A model generated the notes under the pieces. That model was given only the letters and a program-made list of their open reading frames with translations, had not been told where the DNA came from and searched no databases. 64,000 nucleotides of DNA from the NCBI GenBank assembly GCA_019748095.1, contig JAIEQA010000018.1, forward strand, positions 1 to 64,000, given 5' to 3'. The position numbers and the translations under genes were made by a program. How positions within the stretch are numbered: position 1 is the stretch's first letter; each line of letters begins with the position of its first letter. Source of the DNA: Caulobacteraceae bacterium. GTDB taxonomy: Bacteria > Pseudomonadota > Alphaproteobacteria > Caulobacterales > Caulobacteraceae. Of the stretch, positions 10,156 to 18,534 are shown piece after piece.

Positions 10156-10781
10156 CCGGGGTCGATCTGGACGCGGGGGTTCGGGCCACCGATCCCGACC
10201 GCTGGCTGTCCAGCCGGTTCATCGGCGACGCGCGTGCACGGGCGGACGTCATCGCCCTGTATGCGTTCGAGGCCGAGTTGATGGCCATTCCGACCCGGGT
10301 GACCCAGCCCCTGCTGGCCGAGATGCGCTACGTCTGGTGGCGCGAGCAGATGGACGGGGTGTTCGCGGGCGTGGCGCGCAAGGGCCATCCGGTGCTGGAG
10401 GCCCTGACGGACATCGTCGCCCGCCATGCCTTGCCGCGTGAGCCATTCGATGACTTGATCGAGGCCCATGTGGGTCGGGTGCAGGAACAGCCGCACGATC
10501 TGGACGCCTTCTATGTGGGGCCGATGCAGGCGGCGGTGCAGGTGCTGGCCGGGCCCGGGCATGCCGCGGCTGTGGTCGAGGCGGGGCGGGTCCGGGGACT
10601 GGGACAGACCGGCCGCCTCGACGAGGCACGGGCATTGCGGCCGGCGGCGAACCGCAGCCTCAAGGCCCTGCCGGTCGCGGCGTTTCCGGCCGTGGCCCAC
10701 GCCGGCCTGTTGAATACCCGGGCCGTCGAGGCGGTGAAGCGGCTGCGGTTGACGGCGGCCGTTCTGACCGGGCGGATCTGA
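10152..10781 (+). CDS. squalene/phytoene synthase family protein (NDUFAF6-like)
   Basis: 209 residues. The N-terminal part (DVIALYAFEAELMAIP...LLAEMRYVWWREQMDGV) matches the divergent trans-isoprenyl diphosphate synthase branch that includes the mitochondrial complex I assembly factor NDUFAF6. The two aspartate-rich catalytic motifs of true squalene or phytoene synthases are not visible, and the protein is shorter than those enzymes (~280 residues). Enzymatic prenyl coupling is therefore unlikely. It is coupled at both ends: ATGA with the upstream gene and TGATG with the downstream oxidoreductase. Confidence 0.7.
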   Translation: MTGVDLDAGVRATDPDRWLSSRFIGDARARADVIALYAFEAELMAIPTRVTQPLLAEMRYVWWREQMDGVFAGVARKGHPVLEALTDIVARHALPREPFDDLIEAHVGRVQEQPHDLDAFYVGPMQAAVQVLAGPGHAAAVVEAGRVRGLGQTGRLDEARALRPAANRSLKALPVAAFPAVAHAGLLNTRAVEAVKRLRLTAAVLTGRI

Positions 10782-12379
10782 TGGCGCTGATCCGGACCGA
10801 TGTCGTGGTTCTGGGGGGTGGTCACAACGGACTGGTCTGTGCCTTCTATATGGCACGGGCGGGGCTGAAGGTCACGGTGCTGGAACGACGGGGCGTCGTC
10901 GGCGGGGCGGCGGTGACGGAGGAATTCCATCCCGGCTTTCGCAACTCGACCGCCAGCTACACCGTCAGTCTGCTGAACCCCCGCATCATAACGGACATGG
11001 ATCTGGCGGGGCACGGTCTCCGGATCGTCGAGCGGCGGATGGCCAACTTCCTGCCGCTGGATGGGGATTCGTTCTCGGCCGGGGAGGGGCGGACGCAAGG
11101 GGAGGTGGCCCGGTTCTCGACCCGGGATGCGGAGCGGCTGCCCGCCTATGAGGCGCGGCTGGAGGCGGTGGCGGCGATCCTGCGGGCGCTGGTGCTGGAG
11201 GTGCCGCCGAACCTGTCCGATGGCGGCTGGGTCGAGGCGGTGCCGGAGCTGCTGAAGTCGGCCTCGGTCGCACGCCGGATCGGCGGACTGGATCTGACCG
11301 GGCGGCGCGATGTGCTGGACCTGTTCACGAAGTCGGCCGGGGACTGGCTGGATGGCTGGTTCGAGAGCGATCCGGTCAAGGCCCTGTTCGGATTCGACAG
11401 TGTGGTGGGGAACTATGCCAGCCCCTACACGCCGGGGTCGGCCTATGTGCTGCTGCACCATGTGTTCGGCGAGGTGAACGGCAAGCGGGGTGTCTGGGGG
11501 CATGCCCTGGGCGGGATGGGGGCGATCACACAGGCCATGGCGGCGGCCTGTGTGGCGCAAGGGGTGGAGATCCGGCTGGACACCGAGGTCGCGGCGGTCC
11601 TGACCGATGGCGGCCGGGCCGTCGGGGCGGTGACGGCGGCGGGCGACACGGTCCGGGCCCGGGCTGTGGTCAGCAACCTGCATCCCCGGCTGCTGTTCGA
11701 CCGGCTGGTGGACGCGGCGGTCGTACCCGCCGATTTCGCCGAGCGGATGGGGCGCTACGCCTCCGGCTCCGCCACCTTCCGGATGAATGTCGCCCTGTCG
11801 GAGCTTCCGCGGTTCACCGTGCGGCCGGAACCTGGGGATCATCACACGGCGGGGATCATCATCGCCCCCAGCCTGGCCTATATGGACCGGGCCCATGCAC
11901 AGGCACGGCTGGATGGCTGGTCCAGTCAGCCGATCGTCGAGATGCTGGTCCCCTCGACCCTCGACGACAGTCTGGCCCCTGAGGGCGCGCATGTGGCCAG
12001 CCTGTTCTGCCAGTATGTCTCGCCCGAGCTGGACGATGCGCACCGCGAGACCGTGGCCGACCTGATGATCGCGACGGTCGATGCCCATGCGCCGGGCTTC
12101 AAGGCGTCAGTGCTTGGGCGGCTGGCGCTGGGTCCGCGCGATCTGGAGCGGCGGTTCGGACTGGTCGGGGGCGACATCTTCCACGGGCGGCTGACGCTGG
12201 ACCAGCTGTTCAGCGCCCGGCCGGTCATGGGCCATGCCAATCATCGGATGCCGGTGCCGGGACTTTATCTGTGCGGGTCAGGCGCGCATCCCGGCGGGGG
12301 GGTGACCGGGGCCCCGGGTCACAATGCGGCGGGCGTGGTGGTGAAAGACCTCAGACGTCAGCGACGCCCATCGCCTTGA
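10781..12379 (+). CDS. phytoene-dehydrogenase/PYROXD2-like FAD-dependent oxidoreductase
   Basis: 532 residues. The N-terminal dinucleotide-binding fold (VVVLGGGHNGLVCAFYMARAG then VLERRGVVGG) binds FAD. The C-terminal LCGSGAHPGGGVTGAPGHNAA motif is typical of the phytoene desaturase/PYROXD2 group. There is no signal peptide. The true substrate is not known; carotenoid desaturation is not implied, because no other carotenoid gene is nearby and the upstream synthase-like gene lacks catalytic motifs. The ATG shares a base with the upstream stop. The last 29 bp overlap the convergent response regulator gene. Confidence 0.8.
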   Translation: MALIRTDVVVLGGGHNGLVCAFYMARAGLKVTVLERRGVVGGAAVTEEFHPGFRNSTASYTVSLLNPRIITDMDLAGHGLRIVERRMANFLPLDGDSFSAGEGRTQGEVARFSTRDAERLPAYEARLEAVAAILRALVLEVPPNLSDGGWVEAVPELLKSASVARRIGGLDLTGRRDVLDLFTKSAGDWLDGWFESDPVKALFGFDSVVGNYASPYTPGSAYVLLHHVFGEVNGKRGVWGHALGGMGAITQAMAAACVAQGVEIRLDTEVAAVLTDGGRAVGAVTAAGDTVRARAVVSNLHPRLLFDRLVDAAVVPADFAERMGRYASGSATFRMNVALSELPRFTVRPEPGDHHTAGIIIAPSLAYMDRAHAQARLDGWSSQPIVEMLVPSTLDDSLAPEGAHVASLFCQYVSPELDDAHRETVADLMIATVDAHAPGFKASVLGRLALGPRDLERRFGLVGGDIFHGRLTLDQLFSARPVMGHANHRMPVPGLYLCGSGAHPGGGVTGAPGHNAAGVVVKDLRRQRRPSP

Positions 12380-12728
12380 ACAGGGCGGCGCGGATGGCGT
12401 TTTCGGTGAACGGCTTCTGGACCGTGGCCTGACCGCGCCAGCTGTCGGGCAGGCCACCCTCGCCATAGCCGGTAGAGAAGACAAAGGGCACGCCCCTGGC
12501 CTTCAGGGCCTCGGCCACCGGAAACACCTCGCGGCCGGCGACATTGACGTCGAGCAGGGCCGCATCGAGGGCCGTGTCGTCGGCGATCACGGCCAGGGCC
12601 TCATCGACCGTGGCGAATGCACCCACCGGGATACAGCCCATGTCCTCGAGGATGGTCTCCATCAACATGGCCACGAGCGATTCGTCCTCGACCACCAGGA
12701 TCCGTCGTCCCATCAGACCTTCAGCCAT
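12351..12728 (-). CDS. single-domain response regulator receiver
   Basis: 125 residues, only a CheY-like receiver: RILVVEDES acidic pocket, phospho-acceptor Asp ~60 in ALLDVNVAG, switch residue in VFSTGYGE and Lys in VQKPF. No output domain, so it acts through protein contact. The ATG at 12728 lies inside the 3' end of the kinase gene (8-bp overlap), making the two a coupled pair. An internal ATG six residues in is an alternative start. The 3' end overlaps the convergent oxidoreductase gene by 29 bp. Confidence 0.88.
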   Translation of the reverse strand: MAEGLMGRRILVVEDESLVAMLMETILEDMGCIPVGAFATVDEALAVIADDTALDAALLDVNVAGREVFPVAEALKARGVPFVFSTGYGEGGLPDSWRGQATVQKPFTENAIRAALFKAMGVADV

Positions 12729-14232
12729 CGTGTTGTGCGTCCCGGTCCAGCGGAACAGACAGTTCCGCGATAAAGCCGTCGCCCGGGTAGCCCAGTTTGA
12801 CCTCACCCGCCAGATCATGACGGACATTCCGCTCGATCATACGGCTGCCGAAGCCGCGTCGGTCAGGCGGAACGACGGTGTGCCCCCCGGTCTCTCGCCA
12901 GGTGACGGAAAGCGTCCGACGGGTCTGGTTCGCTACCGACCAGTCCACCAGTACCCGGCCCTCGGGTGACGACAGGGCCCCGTATTTGGCCGCATTGGTC
13001 GCCAGTTCGTGGAAGATCATGCCGAAGGACAGGGCCGAGGCCGGGTCGAGGGCGACCGGAGGGCCATTCAGAACGATCCGCGAGGGGCCGTGGGCCGAGG
13101 TCTCGTGTTCCAGAACGTCGCGCAGGTCGGCCCCCTCCCAGTGGCTCCGTGTCAGCAGGTCATGGGTGTGGGACAGGGCCAGCAGGCGCTGCTGGAAGCT
13201 GTCGGCGAAGGTCCGCGGATCGGGGTGCGAGCGCGCCGTCTGCATGGCGATGGACTGGACCGTGGCGAGGGTGTTTTTGACGCGGTGATTCAGCTCGTCG
13301 ATCATCAGCTTCTGGCGTTCGCCGGCGAGGACCGTCTGGGTCACCTCATGGCCCTGAACGAAGATGCCGACCACCTTGCCGTCGTCATCGCGCACCGGCT
13401 GATAGATGAAGTCCAGCCAGGCCACTTCAGGTGGGCCCGACGGCCTGCGCTGGAGCTCGATCCGGCTGTTGCGGCCCTCGAACGGCTCTCCGGTGGCGAA
13501 GACGGTGTCGAGCAGTTCGAAGAAGCCCTGGCCCACGACCTCCGGGAGGGCTTCACGCGCGGCCTTGCCCAACAGGTCGCGGTGCCCCAGCAGTTGGCCG
13601 TAGGCGCTGTTGTACATCTCGAACACGTGGTCCGGGCCGCTCAGGATGGCGACGAAGCCCGGGGCCTGCATGAACATCTCGACCAGCCGGTTGCGTTCCA
13701 GCTCCAGCCGGCGGTTGTCCTCCTGAACGGCGCGGGCGCGGTGGATCACATTGCCGCCGAGGATGAGGTCGAGGGCGCTGGACTCCGGGCCGGCCGCCCG
13801 CTCGCGACGCAGATGCTCCAGTTCGGTGATGTCGGTCGTGTGCTGCAGGATCAACACGAGCGTGCCCGATGCGTCGCGCAGCGGCGTGTGGGTGGCGCTC
13901 CAGTAGCGATCTTCGTGGGCTACGACGCCATCCGCGCCGGTGACGGGCAGGGCGTAGTGGATCAGGGCCAGGTGGTCTTGCTCACCTGTGGCGAGGACCT
14001 TTTCAAAAGATCGCCGGAGCTGGCGCGAATTCTCGGCTGCCTCGTCGCCGGGCCCGGCATCGAAGACCTCGAAAATGCCCCGGCCGACAAGCTGATCGCG
14101 GGTCATGCCGACGGCGGTCAGATAGGCGGCGTTCATCCCGGCATAACGCAGGTCAGGGGTCAGCAGCATATAGGGGTTGGGCGACGCCTCGAACGCCGCC
14201 GCCAGGTCGATCGCCTGATCCAGTGCCTTCAC
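12721..14232 (-). CDS. PAS-containing HWE-family sensor histidine kinase
   Basis: 503 residues, apparently cytoplasmic: no signal or membrane helix. PAS domains occupy roughly residues 10-135 and 185-300. They are followed by an HWE-type phosphoacceptor box ELNHRVKNTLATVQSIA (His ~316), an N-box FHELATNAAKYGALS, the diagnostic WRE, and GFGSRMIERNV. HWE kinases in alphaproteobacteria often sense light, redox or general stress; the ligand here is not visible. The GTG start at 14232 was chosen because the PAS domain begins right after it. The longer upstream frame has shadow-like composition and overlaps the divergent esterase gene. Confidence 0.88.
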   Translation of the reverse strand: MKALDQAIDLAAAFEASPNPYMLLTPDLRYAGMNAAYLTAVGMTRDQLVGRGIFEVFDAGPGDEAAENSRQLRRSFEKVLATGEQDHLALIHYALPVTGADGVVAHEDRYWSATHTPLRDASGTLVLILQHTTDITELEHLRRERAAGPESSALDLILGGNVIHRARAVQEDNRRLELERNRLVEMFMQAPGFVAILSGPDHVFEMYNSAYGQLLGHRDLLGKAAREALPEVVGQGFFELLDTVFATGEPFEGRNSRIELQRRPSGPPEVAWLDFIYQPVRDDDGKVVGIFVQGHEVTQTVLAGERQKLMIDELNHRVKNTLATVQSIAMQTARSHPDPRTFADSFQQRLLALSHTHDLLTRSHWEGADLRDVLEHETSAHGPSRIVLNGPPVALDPASALSFGMIFHELATNAAKYGALSSPEGRVLVDWSVANQTRRTLSVTWRETGGHTVVPPDRRGFGSRMIERNVRHDLAGEVKLGYPGDGFIAELSVPLDRDAQHDG

Positions 14233-14330
14233 GCCTCGTATCCCTCGATCCGGCCGTTGCAACGCGTGATGCCGAAGATCGCTCCCTGTCACAGTCTTGT
14301 GGCAGGGCCTTTGGCTGTTAGGGTTGAACC

Positions 14331-15854
14331 ATGGTTCTCGCAAGTCTGATGATGGCCGCCGTGCTTTTGACCGCGACTGAAACACCCCGTCCGCGTGTCG
14401 AGGTGGTCGAGGGGGTGCTGTTGGGGCGTGAGACGCAGGGCGTGCAGGCGTTTCGCGCCATCCCCTATGCCGCACCTCCGGTCGATGCCCGACGCTGGCG
14501 CGCGCCGGGTCCGGTCCAGCCCTGGACCGGCGATCGCGAGGCCGATGCCCCCGGCGCGATCTGCATCCAGCCGCCCGCCAATGGCGATCCCGGGGTCGGC
14601 CCCCTGCCGATGAGCGAGGATTGCCTGACACTGGACGTCTGGACCCCGGCGCAGGCCGCCGGGCCGCTGCCGGTGATGATCTGGATCCACGGCGGAGGCT
14701 ACAACAACGGCTCGGGCACGGCGGCGCTTTATGACGGTGCGAATCTGGCCCGGCGCGGCGTGGTCGTGGTCACGATCAACTACCGGCTGGGTCGTCTCGG
14801 GTTCTTCGATCATCCGGCGCTGGCAGCAGAACGCGGGGCAGACGAGCCGGCGGGCAACTATGGTGTCATGGACCAGATCGCGGCGCTGGAATGGGTGCGC
14901 GACAACATCGCGGTCTTCGGCGGTGATCCCGCGCAGGTCACGATCTTTGGCGAATCAGCCGGCGGGGCGGCGGTGACGCAACTGATGCTCGCGCCGGACG
15001 CGCGGGGGCTGTTCCACCGCGCCGTGGTCCAGTCCGGTCTGGGGCGCCAGCGGTCCACGCAACTGGACGAGGACCGTCCGGGGCGGCCTTCGGCTCAGTC
15101 GCTGGGTCTGGCCTTCGCCCGGTCCGCAGGGGCGGGGACGAATGCGACGGCCGACGGTTTGCGGGCGATCCCGGCCGAGCGGCTGCTGACGCCCATGCCG
15201 GCCTTCTATTCCGACAATCTGATCGTCGACGGGCAGGTCGTGCCCGAGGATGTGGTCGAGGCCTTTGCCGCCGGGCGGCAGGCCCCCGTGCCGTTGATCA
15301 TCGGCACCAACAGCGCCGAGTTCTGGTGGGTCCGGCCGTCCGACGCCGGAGCCTATGGCCGGACCGACGATCCGATGAGCGACGCGGAGTATGAGGCATT
15401 GCGGGCGGCCTATGGCGGGCAGGACGGCTACGACGCCCATGTCGTCAGCGACCTGATCTTCAACGAGCCGGCACGGTCTCTGGCGCGGCTGCATGCCGGG
15501 GCCGGGCATCCGACCTTCCTGTACCGGTTCGATGTGGTGCCTGCTTCGAATCCCGAGCCGAGCGGTGGGGCCACCCATGCCTCCGAGCGCCCCTATGTGT
15601 TCGACAACCTGCACACCGTCGGAAGGCCCATGGGCGAGCGGGACGCGCGGGCGGCCACTGCCATGGCCGACTACTGGACGGCCTTCGCCCGCGCGGGCGA
15701 TCCGAACGGCGGCGACCATCCGGCCTGGCCCGAGTTCGGGGCGGAACCGGACCGGTTGCTGGAGTTCACGAACGACGGACCGGTGGCGAAGGCTGTGCCC
15801 TTCGCCGACCGGCTGGATCTGATCGAGGCCTTTTACCGCCGGATCCGCCCCTAG
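14331..15854 (+). CDS. type-B carboxylesterase/lipase family protein
   Basis: 507 residues with a short N-terminal hydrophobic signal (MVLASLMMAAVLLTATE), so probably periplasmic. The alpha/beta-hydrolase features are IWIHGGGYNNGSG (oxyanion hole), the nucleophile elbow GESAGG (Ser ~209) and a His in GGATHASERPYVF. SEDCLTLDVWTP is the second type-B carboxylesterase signature. It is divergent from the kinase gene. Its stop overlaps that of the GH1 gene on the other strand (shared CTAG at 15851-15854). It sits at the edge of the sugar locus and might remove acyl groups from glycans, but that is inference. Confidence 0.9.
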   Translation: MVLASLMMAAVLLTATETPRPRVEVVEGVLLGRETQGVQAFRAIPYAAPPVDARRWRAPGPVQPWTGDREADAPGAICIQPPANGDPGVGPLPMSEDCLTLDVWTPAQAAGPLPVMIWIHGGGYNNGSGTAALYDGANLARRGVVVVTINYRLGRLGFFDHPALAAERGADEPAGNYGVMDQIAALEWVRDNIAVFGGDPAQVTIFGESAGGAAVTQLMLAPDARGLFHRAVVQSGLGRQRSTQLDEDRPGRPSAQSLGLAFARSAGAGTNATADGLRAIPAERLLTPMPAFYSDNLIVDGQVVPEDVVEAFAAGRQAPVPLIIGTNSAEFWWVRPSDAGAYGRTDDPMSDAEYEALRAAYGGQDGYDAHVVSDLIFNEPARSLARLHAGAGHPTFLYRFDVVPASNPEPSGGATHASERPYVFDNLHTVGRPMGERDARAATAMADYWTAFARAGDPNGGDHPAWPEFGAEPDRLLEFTNDGPVAKAVPFADRLDLIEAFYRRIRP

Positions 15855-17197
15855 AGGCAGGCCCCGTTGGTTCGGATGATCTCGGCGTAGAGCAGGCCGG
15901 AGTCCTTGATCGTCCGCTCCTGGGTCAGGAAGTTGACGTGGGTGATGCCGAACCGCTTCGAATAGCCCAGCGACCATTCCAGATTGTCGAGCAGCGACCA
16001 GGCCATATAGCCCTCCAGCTTCACGCCCTTGCCGAGGGCGTCGTGGGCCGCCTTCAGGTGGTTCTTGAGATAGTCGACCCGCATCGGGTCGTGGATCCGG
16101 CCGTCGATGGCGTGGGGCGGGTCGTACCAGGCCGAGCCGTTCTCGGTGATCATGAGCGGCAGACCGTTGGTCTGCTCATGCAGCCAGACGAGGGTATCGG
16201 TGAGGGCCGGCGGATAGACCTCCCAGCCGGTCTCTGTGTGGGCGTGCTGGACCTGTTTGACCGGGCGGGCGCGGACGGGCCAGGCGTCGGGGGCATTTTC
16301 CGGCACGGCGCGGGTATACCAGTTCAGCCCCATCCAGTCGGTCGGCTGGGCGATCAGCTCGAAATCCTCCGCCGGGAAGTCGCGCATGGCCTCGCCATAG
16401 ACGTCCTTCAGCTCTTCCGGATAGCCGCGGCCCATCAGGGGGTCGAGGAACCAGCGGTTCATCTGGGCCTCGGCCCGCTTGCGGGCGGCCTCGTCCTCCG
16501 GCTTGTCGCTGGCGGGATATTTCGGCTCGATGTTGAGCACGATGCCGATCCGGCCCTCGCCGACCTCGCGGAAGCGTTTCACTGCCGCGCCGTGAGCCCG
16601 GAGCACATTGTGGCCGGCGATCACGGCCTCGAAGGCCGAGCGGTGGCCGGGGGCGAGGGCCCCGTGCAGATAGCCGCCGTCAACGATGACCCAGGGCTCG
16701 TTGATCGTGCCCCAGGTCTTCACCCGCCCCTTGAAGCGTTCGAACAGCACCTGACCGTAGTCGGCGAACCAGTCGGCGATGTCGGGGTTGAGCCAGCCGC
16801 CGCGATCGTCGAGCGCGGCCGGCAGGTCCCAGTGGTAAAGGGTGCAGAGCGGCTCGATCCCGGCTTCGATCAGGCCGTCGATCAGGTCGTCATAGAACTT
16901 CAGCCCGGCCTCGTTCTGTCGGCCGGTGCCGTCCGGCATGACCCGGCTCCAGCTGACTGAGAAGCGATAGGCCTTGAGGCCCAGCCGCTTCATGATCCCG
17001 ATATCCTCGCGCCAGCGGTTGTAGTGGTCGCAGGCTACATCGCCCGTGTCGCCGTCCTTCATGTTGCCCGGGGTGTGGCTGAACCGGTCCCATATCGAGG
17101 CCCCGGCCCCGTCGGCCATGGAGGAACCCTCGATCTGGTAGGCCGCCGTCGCGGCCCCCCACAGAAAGTGATCCGGGAACTGATAACTGGCGGTCAT
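15851..17197 (-). CDS. GH1 beta-glucosidase (cytoplasmic)
   Basis: 448 residues, a complete family 1 glycoside hydrolase: FLWGAATAAYQIEG at the N-terminus, acid/base Glu ~167 in TINEP and nucleophile Glu ~352 in ITENG. It ends with the usual AWSLLDNLEWSLGYSKRFG. No signal peptide when started at ATG 17197, so it should act in the cytoplasm on imported beta-linked di- or oligosaccharides. An upstream ATG at 17263 would add 22 atypical residues. It is divergent from the LacI gene, with the operator at 17328 between them, which suggests LacI repression. Confidence 0.93.
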   Translation of the reverse strand: MTASYQFPDHFLWGAATAAYQIEGSSMADGAGASIWDRFSHTPGNMKDGDTGDVACDHYNRWREDIGIMKRLGLKAYRFSVSWSRVMPDGTGRQNEAGLKFYDDLIDGLIEAGIEPLCTLYHWDLPAALDDRGGWLNPDIADWFADYGQVLFERFKGRVKTWGTINEPWVIVDGGYLHGALAPGHRSAFEAVIAGHNVLRAHGAAVKRFREVGEGRIGIVLNIEPKYPASDKPEDEAARKRAEAQMNRWFLDPLMGRGYPEELKDVYGEAMRDFPAEDFELIAQPTDWMGLNWYTRAVPENAPDAWPVRARPVKQVQHAHTETGWEVYPPALTDTLVWLHEQTNGLPLMITENGSAWYDPPHAIDGRIHDPMRVDYLKNHLKAAHDALGKGVKLEGYMAWSLLDNLEWSLGYSKRFGITHVNFLTQERTIKDSGLLYAEIIRTNGACL

Positions 17198-17327
17198 GGG
17201 CAGGCTTTCGTTCTTGATGTCGGCGAGCGGTCGCCATCTGGTCTGGCGATGCAAGGAGGTCACGGGGGGAGGGAATCTGTCGTGTGGCGAGACTACGGCA
17301 CTTGCGGGGCCTATGGCCAGTATGTCA

Positions 17328-17341
17328 TGTAACCGATTACA
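17328..17341. promoter_or_regulatory. LacI-type operator between GH1 and lacI
   Basis: TGTAACCGATTACA, a perfect 5-bp inverted repeat around a 4-bp centre, the size and shape bound by LacI/GalR regulators. It lies in the 263-bp divergent region between the GH1 start (17197) and the regulator start (17461). A near-identical copy is found at 31061-31076 in front of the ABC ATPase gene. Confidence 0.75.
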
Positions 17342-17460
17342 GACTCAATGCCGACGGATCCTCGACAAGAGGCCGGCACGGCTGGAACGCTTCAGGATCC
17401 CCGCGTGAACCGCATCTGCCAACACAGACCGATCGGCTGCGCGCCGACAGGGCCGACGTC

Positions 17461-18534
17461 GTGAAGCCCGCGACGATCCGGGATGTGGCCGAGCGCGCGC
17501 AGGTTTCCGTGGCGTCGGTCTCGCGCGTCCTGACCGGGGCCGGGGCGGTGACCGAACCCACCCGGCTGAAGGTAATGGAGGCCGTCGAGGCCCTGTCCTA
17601 TGTCCCTCATTCCGGCGCCCGCAGCCTGTCGACCAGCCGGACGGACACGGTCGGCGTCATCCTGCCGGACCTGTTCGGCGAGTTCTTCTCCGAGCTGATT
17701 CGCGGCATGGATCTGGCCGCGCGGGCCAACGGCCTGCACCTGATTGTGTCCAGCTCCCACGACGATGCGTCGGTGGCGGCGGCGGCCATCCGCTCGATGC
17801 GGGGCCGGGTCGACGGCCTGATCGTCCTGTCGCCGCATCTGGATTCCGCCCATCTGGCCGCGAACCTGGCCGGACGCCTGCCGGTGCTGCTGATGAACGG
17901 CGGAGCCAATGATGCGGGCCGTCCCTCCATGGTCGTCGACAACCTGGGCGGAGCCGTCGCGGCGGTCGAGCATCTGCTGTCGCTGGGACATCGCCGGATC
18001 GCCCATATCGGTGGGCCGACCGGCAACCTTGAAGCGCGTGAGCGCCGGGAAGGTTACGTCCAGGCGATGGCCAGCGCCGGCCAGACCCCTCAGGTCGTCG
18101 CCGGCGACTTTACCCAGGTGTCCGGCCACCTTGCCGCAACCGCTCTGCTGGCCGAGGGCGTGCGGCCCGAAGCGATCTTTGCCGGCAACGACATGATGGC
18201 GATCGGTGCCCTGGTCGCCCTGCAGGAAGCCGGGGTCCGCTGTCCCGAGGATGTGGCCCTGGTCGGTTTCGACGATGTGCCGATCGCCGGTCTCGTCCGT
18301 CCGGCCCTGACCACCCTTCGCATCGACATCGCCGAGACCGGTCGCCGCGCCATGGAGCGGCTGGTCGGTCTGATCGCGGCAGCGGCCAACCCCGACGCCG
18401 ACCCTGACGACGCCTGCGAGACCATTCGTCCCCAACTCGTCGTCCGCCAGTCGACCGGCGGACGTCCCCACCCTGTCGTCGACACCGCCCCGCGGGTCGC
18501 CCCCACCCAAGCTTCGAACGGAGAAAACGCATGA
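17461..18534 (+). CDS. LacI family transcriptional regulator
   Basis: 357 residues. The N-terminal helix-turn-helix (ATIRDVAERAQVSVASVSRVL, residues 3-23) and hinge (YVPHSGARSLSTSRT) are classical LacI/GalR. The rest is a periplasmic-binding-protein-like effector domain (VGVILPDLFGEFF, IFAGNDMMAIGAL, VGFDDVPIAGLVRPALTTL). The GTG at 17461 places the helix-turn-helix at the N-terminus as expected. Its stop overlaps the TonB receptor start (ATGA), an unusual coupling of regulator and receptor. It probably binds TGTAA-N4-TTACA and releases on an imported sugar. Confidence 0.93.
   Translation: MKPATIRDVAERAQVSVASVSRVLTGAGAVTEPTRLKVMEAVEALSYVPHSGARSLSTSRTDTVGVILPDLFGEFFSELIRGMDLAARANGLHLIVSSSHDDASVAAAAIRSMRGRVDGLIVLSPHLDSAHLAANLAGRLPVLLMNGGANDAGRPSMVVDNLGGAVAAVEHLLSLGHRRIAHIGGPTGNLEARERREGYVQAMASAGQTPQVVAGDFTQVSGHLAATALLAEGVRPEAIFAGNDMMAIGALVALQEAGVRCPEDVALVGFDDVPIAGLVRPALTTLRIDIAETGRRAMERLVGLIAAAANPDADPDDACETIRPQLVVRQSTGGRPHPVVDTAPRVAPTQASNGENA

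Noticed and set aside
10152-12379. A carotenoid biosynthesis cluster
   Set aside because: The synthase-like protein lacks both aspartate-rich motifs and no crtE, crtY or crtZ-type gene is nearby.
14233-14631. N-terminal extension of the HWE kinase over the divergent esterase promoter and gene
   Set aside because: Arg/Pro-rich shadow composition; the PAS domain begins at the GTG 14232.
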